Below, one piece after another: positions 7,735-17,500 of a stretch of DNA of 64,000 nt; the stretch's first letter is position 1, and every line of letters begins with the position of its first letter. Source of the stretch: CAXBCP01 sp047638395 (GTDB taxonomy: Bacteria > Pseudomonadota > Alphaproteobacteria > MPNO01 > UBA830); the NCBI GenBank assembly GCA_047638395.1, contig JBLIMV010000001.1, positions 1 through 64,000 of the forward strand, in the 5' to 3' direction. Below the pieces are notes generated by a model. That model had not been told where the DNA came from and did not search any database. It saw only the letters and a program-made list of their open reading frames with translations. The translations under genes were made by a program, and so were the position numbers.

Positions 7735-8921
7735 CTGCGTGGGAGAAGTTCTTCATAGACGGCGAGCGTCGATGCGCACATCTGAGGTTTGGTGAAATTT
7801 TCCCGCACATGGGCGATGGCGCGCCGCGCAACCGTATCGCGTTCTTCCCGCGTCATCGACAGCGCGGTCCGCAGTGCCTGCGCCAATGCATCCGCATCGC
7901 CGGGTGTTACCAGCCAGCCGGTTTCGCCGGCGATAACGGTTTCCCGCGCGCCGCCATGATCGGATGCAATGACGGGGCGTCCCATCGCGTGCGCTTCGGC
8001 CGCTACCCTGCCAAACGCTTCCGGGTCGGTCGATGCAGATATCACCACGTCTGCCAGCATATAGGCCGCCGGCATATCGCGGCACGGGCCTGTCAGATGG
8101 ATGATGCCCTCGGCGCCGATCCGGCCGATCTGGGCTTCCAGCTCGTCGCGATAGGCGGTGCGCCCCTGGTCGTCGCCGACCAGCAGCACGCGGACGTTGT
8201 CGCGTTCCAGCCGGCGGGCCGCCTCGATCAGGATGCTCTGGCCTTTCCAGCGGGTGAGCCGGCCCGGCAGCATGATCACCGGCGCGTCGTCCGGCAGGCG
8301 CCATGCCTGCGAAAGCTGGATCATCCGTTCGGGCGACACCGCGTCGGGATTGAAGTTCTCGGTATCGACGCCACGGGGGATGACCCGGATTTTTTCAGGC
8401 GCCACGCCGTAATTTTCTTCGATATGACGACCGATAAATTCGGAGATCGCGATGATGCGCTCCCCCTTGGTCATGATCGCGTTATAGGCCTTCTTGGCCG
8501 GATTGCTGAAATTATAGGTGCCGTGGAATGTTGTCATGAATGGCACGCCGCATCGCTGTGCCGCGCTGCGCGCGCTCCATGCCGGTGCGCGGCTGCGGGC
8601 GTGGACGATGCCCACATTCTGCGTGCGGATAACGTTGGCGAGCGCGCCGATGTTTTTCCGCATGATCAGCGGGTTCTTACTGTCGACCGGCAGGGTGATA
8701 TGGGTTCCGCCGACGCGGACGATTTCATGGGCCATCGGTCCACCGGCGGAGACGACAATGGCGCGCCAGCCTGCCGCCGTCAGCGCAGCGGCGATATCCA
8801 CGGCACCGCGCTCGACACCGCCAGTCTCGAGCGATGGCAGTATCTGGAGCACAGCAGGTGCTTCCGCATCGCCTGCGGGCACGCTATGACTACTCTGAAT
8901 TTCCGCTTCGGCGGGCGTCAT
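7731..8921 (-). CDS. glycosyltransferase family 4 protein
   Basis: 396 residues with GT-B architecture. The N-terminal domain has LETGGVERGAVDIAAAL, typical of GT4 acceptor domains. The C-terminal domain has LPGRLTRWKGQ and the E-x7-E type motif around STDPEAFGRVAAEAHAMGRPVIAS. The first 20 residues are polar and poorly conserved, so a slightly later start is possible. It is translationally coupled to the GT9 gene and divergent from the hydrolase gene at 8940. It likely adds a sugar to LPS core or another surface glycan. Confidence 0.88.
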   Translation of the reverse strand: MTPAEAEIQSSHSVPAGDAEAPAVLQILPSLETGGVERGAVDIAAALTAAGWRAIVVSAGGPMAHEIVRVGGTHITLPVDSKNPLIMRKNIGALANVIRTQNVGIVHARSRAPAWSARSAAQRCGVPFMTTFHGTYNFSNPAKKAYNAIMTKGERIIAISEFIGRHIEENYGVAPEKIRVIPRGVDTENFNPDAVSPERMIQLSQAWRLPDDAPVIMLPGRLTRWKGQSILIEAARRLERDNVRVLLVGDDQGRTAYRDELEAQIGRIGAEGIIHLTGPCRDMPAAYMLADVVISASTDPEAFGRVAAEAHAMGRPVIASDHGGARETVIAGETGWLVTPGDADALAQALRTALSMTREERDTVARRAIAHVRENFTKPQMCASTLAVYEELLPRR

Positions 8922-8939
8922 GATGGTTATGCAGTTTCC

Positions 8940-9707
8940 ATGAACGACAGCAACGATATATCTCCCGAAATCCTACCACGGGATGACGGCGCCACAATCG
9001 CCTACCGGCGGCTCGACGGCAAGTCACCTGGTGTAATGTTTTTAAGTGGCTTTATGTCCGATATGCAGGGCACCAAAGCCCTTGAAGTCGAACGCTATTG
9101 CCGGGCAGCGGGGCGGGCCTTCGTGCGCTTCGATTATCAGGGGCATGGCGAATCATCCGGCACATTCGCAGAGGGGACGATTGGCGCGTGGGCGGCCGAT
9201 GCTGTTGCCGTTCTGGATGAATGCACCGAAGGGCCGCAGGTTCTGATCGGCTCTTCGATGGGGGGCTGGATCATGCTGCTCACAGCGCTGGCGCGGCCTG
9301 ACCGTGTGGCCGGATTGATCGGCATCGCTGCGGCGCCCGACTTTACCGAAGATCTCATGTGGGACCGCTTCGATGACGAACAGCGGACAACCCTCGAACG
9401 CGATGGCGTCTATTACGAGCCATCCGAATACGGCGACGAGCCTTATACGATCACCCGGAACCTGATCGAAGACGGCCGGTCGCGCCTGCTCCTGCGGCGG
9501 CCGATCGCCCTGCATTGTCCGGTCAGGCTGCTGCATGGCATGCGCGACGAATCAGTTCCGTGGATGACGACCAGTCGTATCGCCGAAAAAATCCTGTCCG
9601 AGGATGTCCGCATTTTCCTCGTCAAGGATGGCGATCACCGCCTGTCGCGCGATCAGGATATCGCCCGCCTAAAAGTGACGCTGGATGACCTGTTGGGCGA
9701 AATCTAG
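8940..9707 (+). CDS. alpha/beta hydrolase, ABHD10-like
   Basis: 255 residues from ATG 8940 (an in-frame ATG at 8886 is an alternative, but it overlaps the divergent GT4 gene). Nucleophile Ser 106 lies in GSSMGG, acid Asp 203 in GMRDESVP and His 233 in DGDHRLS, a complete triad. The short cap and the FLSGFMSDMQGTKA oxyanion region resemble the ABHD10 / acyl-protein thioesterase group common in alphaproteobacteria. It probably cleaves a thioester or carboxyl ester in the cytoplasm; substrate unknown. It is convergent with the next gene and both use a TAG stop inside one CTAG (9704-9707). Confidence 0.82.
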   Translation: MNDSNDISPEILPRDDGATIAYRRLDGKSPGVMFLSGFMSDMQGTKALEVERYCRAAGRAFVRFDYQGHGESSGTFAEGTIGAWAADAVAVLDECTEGPQVLIGSSMGGWIMLLTALARPDRVAGLIGIAAAPDFTEDLMWDRFDDEQRTTLERDGVYYEPSEYGDEPYTITRNLIEDGRSRLLLRRPIALHCPVRLLHGMRDESVPWMTTSRIAEKILSEDVRIFLVKDGDHRLSRDQDIARLKVTLDDLLGEI

Positions 9708-10579
9708 CCGCCAAGCCCCATGATGCCGCGAATCCCAACCCGGTAGTCCGGGAAGTCCAGTCTGACGCCGAGGTCTTCTTTGATGCGGTCGTTGCGGACA
9801 CGGCGGTTATCCGACCAGAAACTTTTTGCCATGGGGGACATGTCCGCTTCGTCATAGGGGATTTCCGGCGGCGGTTCCCGGCTCAGCAATTCACACACAT
9901 AGGCGACGACATCCCCGGGCGCCGCAGGTTCGTCGTCGCAGACGTTATAGACCCCACCGGGCTGAGGCCGGGAGATCGAGGCGGCGACGACGGTCGCGAT
10001 GTCTTCTACATGGATGCGTGAAAACAGGTGTCCGGGCTTGGATATGCGCCGTGCGGTGCCGGCTTTCACCTGATCGACGGCAGACCGCCCGGGGCCGTAA
10101 ATGCCCGGCAGGCGGAATATCTGAACCGAAATACCGTGCTGCGCGCCCCAGTTCAGCCAGCTGTGTTCGGCGTCAGCGCGGCGCTGGCTACGCTCGCTGC
10201 CGGGGCGGAGGTCAGAGGTTTCGTCGACCCAGGCGCCGTCGCGGTTGCCATAAACGCCCGTCGTCGAAAAATAACCCACCCATTCGACAGTGCCCGCCGC
10301 TGCGATGTCCTCGGCGTGATGTCTGAAAGCCGGATCGCCCTCTGCCCCCGGCGGAATCGACAGCAGGACATGGGTTGCCCCCTGCAGCAGGTCCGCTGGA
10401 TCCATCGGGGTTTCACCGTCGAAAATCGCCGCGGATATACCCAGTGCGCCGAGGGCCGCCTTGCGCGCCGGTTTGCGACAGGTGCCGCGGATGGTCCAAC
10501 CGGCAGCATCGAGGCGGCGCGACAGCGCCATCGCGCTGTATCCCAGGCCGAAACAGAAAAGCGTTCCGGGACTGCTCAT
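9704..10579 (-). CDS. SDR-family NAD(P)-dependent epimerase/dehydratase-like protein
   Basis: 291 residues. The N-terminal LFCFGLGYSAMALSRRL is a variant Rossmann dinucleotide-binding motif (GxGYxA) seen in YeeZ-like atypical extended SDRs. YFSTTGVYGNRDG and RLPGIYGPGRS match the catalytic and substrate-side motifs. The catalytic pair Tyr-x3-Lys is only partly conserved, as in other YeeZ relatives, so catalysis is uncertain. The function of this group is not established. Neighbours give no pathway link. Confidence 0.78.
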   Translation of the reverse strand: MSSPGTLFCFGLGYSAMALSRRLDAAGWTIRGTCRKPARKAALGALGISAAIFDGETPMDPADLLQGATHVLLSIPPGAEGDPAFRHHAEDIAAAGTVEWVGYFSTTGVYGNRDGAWVDETSDLRPGSERSQRRADAEHSWLNWGAQHGISVQIFRLPGIYGPGRSAVDQVKAGTARRISKPGHLFSRIHVEDIATVVAASISRPQPGGVYNVCDDEPAAPGDVVAYVCELLSREPPPEIPYDEADMSPMAKSFWSDNRRVRNDRIKEDLGVRLDFPDYRVGIRGIMGLGG

Positions 10580-10639
10580 GATGGGAAATTCATTTTTATT
10601 GGCTTGCCTTCGGTGTGCGGGATCGCGACTTTAAGACCT

Positions 10640-11476
10640 ATGACAATCCGGCTGCAAGTTGAACGGTTACGGCGACGTGCCATGCTCTGCGGCATGACCG
10701 GTGTGCTGGTGCTCCCGTTGGTGTTGGCACTGGTGTTGGCGATGCCGGTAACGGCCGGCGCGCAAAAGCCGCCCGCGTCAACGACCGCCCCGACGGGTGC
10801 AAAGAAATATACCAATTGCATGGCGCTTGCGCGCAGCGACCCCGAGAAAGCAGTCGGTGTCGCCGCCGCATGGGAGCGCACAGGCGGCGAGGAAGGCGCG
10901 CGTCATTGTTCCGCTGTGGCGTTGCTCAATAACGGTGCCTATGAGGAAGCAGCGCGCCGCCTTGAATCGCTCGCCGCGACCTCGCGGCGGCCGGGCAAAA
11001 GGCTCAAGGCGGAATTGCTTGCGCAGGCAGGGCAGGCTTGGCTCATCGCCGGCAAGACGACCGAGGCACTCTCTGCGCAGACCCGGGCGCTCGATCTTGC
11101 CGGTCCGCGTATCGAGCTGTTGCTCGACCGGGCAATCACCCGCGCCAGTATCGGTGAGTATTGGGATGCCATTGACGACCTTAATCAGGCAGTGGATCAG
11201 GATTCCAAGCGGGTAGATGCGCTGGTGTTCAGGGCGACCGCGTGGCGCCAGTTGAAGAATCTGGACCTCGCGCAGGACGATATTGCGCGCGCCGTGGACC
11301 TGGCGCCGGGCAACGTGGATGCGCTGCTTGAACGGGGCAACATCCTGTCGCTGCGCGGCGATAATGCTGCCGCGGCGGCGGATTGGAATCGTGTTATCTC
11401 GCTGGATGCAAAGTCGCCGGCGGCGGACGCTGCCCGTGAAAATCTTGCGAAGCAAACAGGCCCGGCAAAGAAATAG
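10640..11476 (+). CDS. secreted tetratricopeptide-repeat protein
   Basis: 278 residues from ATG 10640. Signal peptide about residues 1-41 with a long Leu/Val core (MTGVLVLPLVLALVLAMP). The mature protein is made of helix-turn-helix repeats with TPR-type spacing (for example AIDDLNQAVDQDSKRVDALVFRATAW and the following 34-residue units, about residues 140-265). It is probably periplasmic and scaffolds a protein complex; no partner can be inferred. A short GC-rich hairpin and an 11-bp repeat follow the stop. Confidence 0.78.
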   Translation: MTIRLQVERLRRRAMLCGMTGVLVLPLVLALVLAMPVTAGAQKPPASTTAPTGAKKYTNCMALARSDPEKAVGVAAAWERTGGEEGARHCSAVALLNNGAYEEAARRLESLAATSRRPGKRLKAELLAQAGQAWLIAGKTTEALSAQTRALDLAGPRIELLLDRAITRASIGEYWDAIDDLNQAVDQDSKRVDALVFRATAWRQLKNLDLAQDDIARAVDLAPGNVDALLERGNILSLRGDNAAAAADWNRVISLDAKSPAADAARENLAKQTGPAKK

Positions 11477-11477
11477 A

Positions 11478-11510
11478 CCGGGTTTAGGCCCGGTTTAGGC
11501 CCGGTTTAGT
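11478..11510. repeat. 11-bp tandem repeat, three units, with a hairpin
   Basis: Three units of CCsGGTTTAGK start at 11478, 11489 and 11500. The first two can fold as ACCGGG-TTTAGG-CCCGGT (11477-11494). It lies between the convergent TPR and malonyl-CoA decarboxylase genes. It might act as a weak terminator, but there is no proper U-tract. Confidence 0.7.
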
Positions 11511-11533
11511 ATGGGGTAAGCTCGGAGGTCCGG

Positions 11534-12847
11534 CTAGTCCTTGCTCTTTGCCAGTTTGGTCACCGTGGACGATGCCGCCACGATACCATCCCGAACGTAG
11601 GTTTCATGGTTCGAGATAATGTGGTCGGGATCATACAGGTAATTGACCATCATCCCGGCCGATTGCTCTATCCCCTTTTCGGACAGATCACCCGACCAGT
11701 TCAGCCGTTCCACGCTGGCGCCATTGCCCAGATGGAACCGGGCGACGGGATCCAGCGGCCGCCCGTTTTGTTTTTCCTCGAGCAGGTAACGGGCGCACAG
11801 GTTCATCAGTGCAGGTTTGAGCGGCTGGCGGATAATCTCGTTTTCGCGCCAGTCGCTGCGGTTCAGTATATCGATATCGTCTTCGCTGAGCCCGTCCGGC
11901 GTGTCACGGACCAGGACGTCGTCCAGCCATTTCCTGAAGCCGGGGATCGGCGACAGTGTGGCGAACTGCGTGATGTTCGGAAATTCTTTCTGAACCGCGT
12001 CCGCAACCTGTTTGATCAGGAAGTTGCCGAAGCTGATCCCGGCAAGGCCTGTCTGGCAGTTGCTGATCGAATAAAAGATCGCGGTATCGGGTTTTGCGTC
12101 GGCCTGATCCGCAGGCGCGGTCTCGATCAGTGTGTGTATTTCGCCGGCCAGTCCGCGGGTGAGGGCGACCTCAACGAATATCAGCGGCTCGTCGGGCAGG
12201 GCGGGGTGAAAAAAGCCAAAGCACCGGCGGTCGTCCGCCAGACGGCGCCGCAGATCGTCCCAACCCTGAATTGCGTGGACCGCTTCATACGCGATCAGTT
12301 TTTCAAGGATGATGGCAGGTGTCCGCCAGTCGATCTGTTCGAATTGCAGGAACCCGCGATTGAACCAGGATGACAGCAGATGTTTGAGGTCCTGTTCGAA
12401 CGGGATGATTTCGGGGTGTGCGCGCAGGCGCGACAGGATCAACTGGCGCATGCCGACGATCGCAGTGGTTCCGCCCGGCGCCATATTGAGCCGTCTAAAC
12501 AGCTCCTGGCGAGGCGCTTCGATCGCCTTCGCGAGCACCTGGTAGGTGTCGTCGCCCGGGCTGTCGGCATAGCTGCGTGCCGCGGCGGACAGCGCGTCGC
12601 TGTCCGGGGCGAAAGCCGCGTCTAGCCGCAGCAGAACGTCGAATCGCGCGTCGTCGTCAAGATTTAGATAGCTGTCCAGGATCTGGCTCGCCAGCGCGGT
12701 GCCGGATGCTTCGCCATGGGCGGATACCAGGTCGTGGCACTGGGCGATCAGCGCATCCACGTTGCCAGCCTCAGAAGGGCGGTCGAGATAGGTGCGCCCG
12801 AGATCGACCAGGGCATTCAACATCTGACTGACACTAACGCGCGCCAT
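11534..12847 (-). CDS. malonyl-CoA decarboxylase
   Basis: 437 residues, typical for bacterial MatA/MLYCD. It converts malonyl-CoA to acetyl-CoA and CO2. An N-terminal helical domain (about 1-160) is followed by a GNAT-like catalytic domain. The catalytic Ser lies in TLSPIPGFRKWL, and the family-typical FHLGNGA (catalytic His) and RLNWSGDLSEKGIEQS segments follow. No matB (malonyl-CoA synthetase) or malonate transporter is adjacent. A GntR gene is transcribed divergently 247 nt away, as in known matA-matR arrangements, so malonate or malonyl-CoA control is plausible. Confidence 0.93.
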   Translation of the reverse strand: MARVSVSQMLNALVDLGRTYLDRPSEAGNVDALIAQCHDLVSAHGEASGTALASQILDSYLNLDDDARFDVLLRLDAAFAPDSDALSAAARSYADSPGDDTYQVLAKAIEAPRQELFRRLNMAPGGTTAIVGMRQLILSRLRAHPEIIPFEQDLKHLLSSWFNRGFLQFEQIDWRTPAIILEKLIAYEAVHAIQGWDDLRRRLADDRRCFGFFHPALPDEPLIFVEVALTRGLAGEIHTLIETAPADQADAKPDTAIFYSISNCQTGLAGISFGNFLIKQVADAVQKEFPNITQFATLSPIPGFRKWLDDVLVRDTPDGLSEDDIDILNRSDWRENEIIRQPLKPALMNLCARYLLEEKQNGRPLDPVARFHLGNGASVERLNWSGDLSEKGIEQSAGMMVNYLYDPDHIISNHETYVRDGIVAASSTVTKLAKSKD

Positions 12848-12981
12848 GCTATTTCCTTTTTCTGCGGGTAATCACCCGCTGTCCGGTGGCTTGAGGCTAG
12901 CCGAAGCAGATTATCGCATTGTTTCGGCTGCCACCCGCGATCTTGCCGACAGAATACGGGGAGCGGAATTCTCCGGTCAAC

Positions 12982-12997
12982 AAAATATCGATATTTT
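12982..12997. promoter_or_regulatory. perfect 16-bp palindrome, candidate operator
   Basis: AAAATATCGATATTTT reads the same on both strands. It lies in an AT-rich stretch (12975-13060) between the divergent malonyl-CoA decarboxylase and GntR genes. A dyad of this size fits a GntR-family dimer; its role as the regulator's own operator is inference. Confidence 0.55.
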
Positions 12998-13094
12998 TAC
13001 AGTATCATGAAACATATTAGATATTTATAGATGATAGCCCCGTTTGCATTAACAAGGTACAAATTGTCGACATTTATGAAGGAGCGGCAAAACG

Positions 13095-13799
13095 GTGGTG
13101 AGCGTGACATCCGACAGCCCAGGTAAACCGGACGGCGTGGCAGGAACGCTTGCCAGCTCGGTTTACGATATGATGCGTCAGGACATTCTGAAAGGCGATT
13201 TGCCCCCGGGCGAAAAACTGCGCGTCGAATATCTGCGTGACCGTTACGGCGTTGGCGCGAGCCCCATCCGTGAAGCGCTCAACCGGCTGTCGGTCGACGG
13301 CGTCGTGATGCGGGTAGACCAGAAAGGTTTCCGCGTCGCCGAGGTCAGTGTCGCCGAGCTAGATGAGCTGATCAAAACCCGGTGCTGGCTCGAAGAAACC
13401 GCTATTCGAGAATCCATTGCCGCCGGCGACGACGCCTGGGAGGAGCGGCTTGTGCTGGCCTTCCATAGATTGTCGAAGACGCCGCGGTCAGCCGATCAGG
13501 TCACCTACGCCATAAATCCCGACTGGGAAGTTCTGCACCGGGCATTTCATTTGGCACTGATCGGCGCCTGCGGGTCGCGTTGGTTGATATCCTATTGTGA
13601 ACAGCTCAACGATCTGGCCGACAGGTACCGTCAACTTGCTGTCCGGGTTACCTATCCGGGGCGCAACGAGCTGGACGAGCATAAGGCGATCATGGATGCC
13701 GCCGTCAACCGGAATGCCGACGGCGCCGTCGACGTTCTGATGGATCACTACCGGCGAACGGCGGATATCATTCGGGATTCGGTCGACCAGATTTCCTGA
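13095..13799 (+). CDS. GntR-family transcriptional regulator (FadR/FCD subfamily)
   Basis: 234 residues, GTG start with AGGAG about ten bases upstream. The winged helix-turn-helix is at about residues 15-80 (DILKGDLPPGEKLRVEYLRDRYGVGASPIREALNRL with the typical PIREAL recognition helix). The all-helical FCD ligand domain (about 90-225) follows, with metal/ligand residues in HRAFHLALIG and DEHKAIMDA. It is probably a repressor released by a small carboxylic acid. Position opposite a malonyl-CoA decarboxylase suggests a MatR-like role. It is convergent with the GST gene. Confidence 0.9.
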   Translation: MVSVTSDSPGKPDGVAGTLASSVYDMMRQDILKGDLPPGEKLRVEYLRDRYGVGASPIREALNRLSVDGVVMRVDQKGFRVAEVSVAELDELIKTRCWLEETAIRESIAAGDDAWEERLVLAFHRLSKTPRSADQVTYAINPDWEVLHRAFHLALIGACGSRWLISYCEQLNDLADRYRQLAVRVTYPGRNELDEHKAIMDAAVNRNADGAVDVLMDHYRRTADIIRDSVDQIS

Positions 13800-13841
13800 G
13801 CCGCCACCTTTGCCGCGCTGCCCGCGTCGTTTCAGCGGGTA

Positions 13842-14510
13842 TTAGAAATCCAGATCGGCGTAATGCTTCGGCGGCGGCTCACCCGGTATGTGATCGGCAA
13901 GGATCGCCCGGAAGGATGGCCGGGATTTCAGCCGGGCATACCATTCCCGTGCAGGTTCGTGATCTTCCCACGGCACGTCGTTGATATAATCCAGGCAGGA
14001 CAGGTGTGCCCCCGCGGCGACATCCGCCATTGAGAACTCGTCGCCGCCGAGCCAGTTCCGCCGTTCGGTCAGCCAGGCGATGTAATCCATGTGAATGTGA
14101 AAGTTTTCACGGCCGGCGCGAATGGCCCGTGAATCCGGCGCCCCCTGCCGCAACAGGCGCTTCATCAGTTTCTCGCCGACCAGATTATTCGTGACCTCGA
14201 CGTTGAACTTGATATCGAACCACGCAATCAGGCGTCTGATCTCGGCACGTTCCGACGGACCCCCCGGATAGAGCGGCGGCTCTGGGCAGATTTCTTCGAG
14301 GTATTCGCCGATCGCCGCTGAATTGGAAATCACCGGGCCGCTATCTTCGACGAGAACCGGCACGTCGCACGCCGGATTTAGTGCCAGAAATTCCGCGCGG
14401 CGCTCCGCCGGGTTTTCCGCCTTGAGCTCGAAGTCGAGTTTTTTCTCCGCGAGAGCGATGCGGATCTTTCGACTGAATGGCGAAAGCCATAGATGATAAA
14501 GCGTACGCAT
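13842..14510 (-). CDS. fzlA: glutathione S-transferase-like protein, probably FtsZ-binding FzlA
   Basis: 222 residues: thioredoxin-like N-domain (LYHLWLSPFSRKIRIALAEK, cis-Pro in CDVPVLVED, residues 1-80) and an all-helical C-domain. The ending HIPGEPPPKHYADLDF and the segment NLVGEKLMKRLL match, from memory, the alphaproteobacterial GST clade that contains FzlA, which binds FtsZ filaments and promotes constriction. Active-site residues for glutathione use are not obvious. Gene order beside gltB and near uppP is one I associate with this clade. If it is not FzlA, it is a GST of unknown substrate. Confidence 0.75.
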   Translation of the reverse strand: MRTLYHLWLSPFSRKIRIALAEKKLDFELKAENPAERRAEFLALNPACDVPVLVEDSGPVISNSAAIGEYLEEICPEPPLYPGGPSERAEIRRLIAWFDIKFNVEVTNNLVGEKLMKRLLRQGAPDSRAIRAGRENFHIHMDYIAWLTERRNWLGGDEFSMADVAAGAHLSCLDYINDVPWEDHEPAREWYARLKSRPSFRAILADHIPGEPPPKHYADLDF

Positions 14511-14560
14511 TATTGCCAGTCTACCTAAAGGGACGCGTCGCGGAAACGGCTAACCTGCGA

Positions 14561-17500
14561 CTAGCCTGCAGCGGGCAGGGCGGTGTTTTCATCCGGTGCG
14601 GTCACTGGTTGTTCGTACCGATCGATCATCTCAAGCGGAATGACCTGCCAGAATTTTTCGACCTCGGTGTGCCAGTGGTTCAGCATACGCTCGGTGAAGG
14701 CCGACTGTGTCTCATGCCGGTGTTCCTCGACGGCGCGTTTGAGAACGTTCTCCCAATAGGGGGTCTGGACACGCTGATACATGATGGTGTCGTCATTGAC
14801 GTGATCGATGAAGCTGTCATCGGAATCGTACACATAGGCCATGCCGCCCGTCATGCCTGCGCCGAAATTGTCGCCGACCGGCCCCAGGATCACGGCGATC
14901 CCGTTGGTCATGTATTCGCAGCCGTTCGAGCCGCAGCCTTCGACGACGACCTCGGCCCCTGAATTGCGGACCGCGAAGCGCTCGCCCGCCTGACCGGCGG
15001 CAAACAGCTTGCCGCCGGTTGCGCCATACAGAACGGTGTTGCCGATGATCGTATTCTCGTTCGATTTGCGGGGGGCGGCCGTCGGCGGACGGACGACGAT
15101 GGTGCCACCGGAAAGCCCCTTGCCGACATAATCGTTCGCGTCGCCGAGAACTTCGAGCTTCAGCCCCTGCACGGCAAAGGCGCCGAGCGACTGGCCGGCG
15201 GACCCGCGCAGCCGGACCGTGATGTGTCCCGGTTGCAGGCCGTGCATGCCGAACCGGCGCGTAATCAGCGATGATAACTTGGTGCCGATGGCGCGCTGGG
15301 TGTTGCGCACATTGTACTGCAGCTGCATTTTTTCGCCGCCGTCGAGTGCCGGCCGTGCGTCTTCGATCATCTGGGCATCGAGCGTTTCGGGCACTTCGTT
15401 GCGGCCCTCGATCGTGCAGTAATGGGCGTCGTCGCCCGGGTCGGCCTGAACCAGCAGCGGGTTGAGGTCGAGATCGTCGAGATGCGGACTGCCGCGGCTG
15501 ACCTGCATAAGCAATTCGGTATGCCCGATGACCTCGTTCAGCGACCGCGCGCCCAGGGATGCCAGGATTTCGCGCACTTCCTCGGCGATAAAACTGAACA
15601 GGTTGACGACCTTCTCCGGCGTGCCGACAAATTTCTCACGCAGTTTATCGTGCTGTGTGCAGACGCCGACCGGACAGGTGTTCGAATGGCACTGGCGCAC
15701 CATGATGCAGCCCATCGCGACCAGCGACGCGGTCCCGATACCGAATTCCTCTGCGCCCAGAATTGCGGCGATCACGACGTCGCGGCCGGTCTTGAACCCG
15801 CCATCGGTCCGCAGCACGACGCGGTGTCGAAGCTGGTTCAGAGTCAGTACCTGGTGGACTTCCGACAGACCCATTTCCCACGGCAGGCCGGCATACTTGA
15901 TCGACGATTGCGGGCTGGCGCCGGTGCCCCCCGAATGACCCGATACCAGAATGGCATCGGCATGGGCCTTGGCGACACCGGCGGCAATGGTGCCGATGCC
16001 GGTCTGGGCGACCAGCTTCACGCAGACCTTGGCGTCGGGATTGATCTGTTTCAGGTCGTAGATGAGCTGGGCCAGATCCTCGATCGAGTAGATATCGTGA
16101 TGCGGCGGTGGTGAGATGAGCGTGACGCCCGGCGTTGCGTGCCGCAGCTTTGCAATCACTTCCGACACCTTGATACCGGGCAACTGGCCGCCTTCGCCGG
16201 GCTTGGCGCCCTGGGCCACCTTGATTTCGATCTCGCGGCAGTTATTCAGATATTCCGCCGTCACACCGAACCGGCCCGAAGCGACCTGTTTGATCGCACT
16301 TGATGCGTTATCGCCATTGGCGCGCGGTTTGTAGCGTGACGCATCTTCACCGCCTTCGCCCGAATCCGATTTGGCGCCGATGCGGTTCATCGCGATCGAC
16401 AGGGTCTCATGGGCTTCGGGGCTGAGCGCCCCCAGCGAGATACCGGGGGATACCAGGCGCTTGCGGATATCTGTGATCGATTCAACTTCCTCGATCGGCA
16501 CGGGGTCGTGCTTCGGGTCGAACTCCATCAGGTCACGCAGGCTGATGGGCGGCGACTGACGCACTGCCTCGGCGTATTTCTTGTAGGTCGCGTATGAGTC
16601 CGTCGCGACCGCTTCCTGCAAGGTGTGAATCTGGATTCCTTCGAAACCATGCGTCTCGCCCGTGCGGCGGTAACGATAGAGTCCGCCGACCGGCAGCGCC
16701 GTGGCGTCTTCGCTAAAGGCCCGTTCGTGAAGTTCGCGCGTTTTGAGCTGCAGACCGGCGAGCCCGATCCCGGAGATACGCGATGTCATGCCGGGGAAAT
16801 AGCTCGATACCAGCCAGCGGCTGAGGCCGACCGTCTCGAACTTATAGGCGCCCCGATAGCTCGCAAGGATGGAGATGCCCATCTTGGACATGATCTTCAG
16901 CAGTCCCTGGTCGACCGCTTTGCGATATCGCTGGACACAATCGTAAAGCGGTACATCGCCGAAAAGGCCGCGGCGGTGACGGTCGATGATCGTTTCCTGC
17001 GCCAGATAGGCATTGACCGTCGAGGCACCGACACCGATGAGAACCGCGAAGTAATGCGTGTCCAGGCATTCTGCGCTGCGCACGTTGATGGATGTATAGG
17101 TGCGCAGTGCCTCACTTATCAGGTGTGTATGCACGGCCGCTGTCGCCAGGATCATCGGTATCGCCGCGCGTCCCGGTCCGATGCCTTTGTCGGACAGGAT
17201 CAGGTGGGCCGCCCCGCCGCGCACGGCGTCTTCGGCAATCCGCTGCAGCTTATAGAGTGCCCGCCGCAGCGCATGTTCGCCTTTCTCAGGCCGGAACGTG
17301 CAATCGAGCTCGACAGCCGCGTCGCCCATCAGGTTCCGCATCGCGGCAAACCCGGCGTTGGACAGAACAGGGCTTTCGAGCTGCAGCAGGCGCGTCTGGC
17401 TTTCGTCTTCGTCCAGGATATTACCCAGATTGCCAAGCCGGGTTTTCAGGCCCATTACGCGGTATTCGCGGAGCGAATCTATCGGTGGATTGGTGACCTG

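Noticed and set aside
7809..8939. Long plus-strand open frame continuous with the hydrolase at 8940
   Set aside because: It is the antisense shadow of the GT4 gene on the minus strand; conserved hydrolase sequence begins only at MNDSND.
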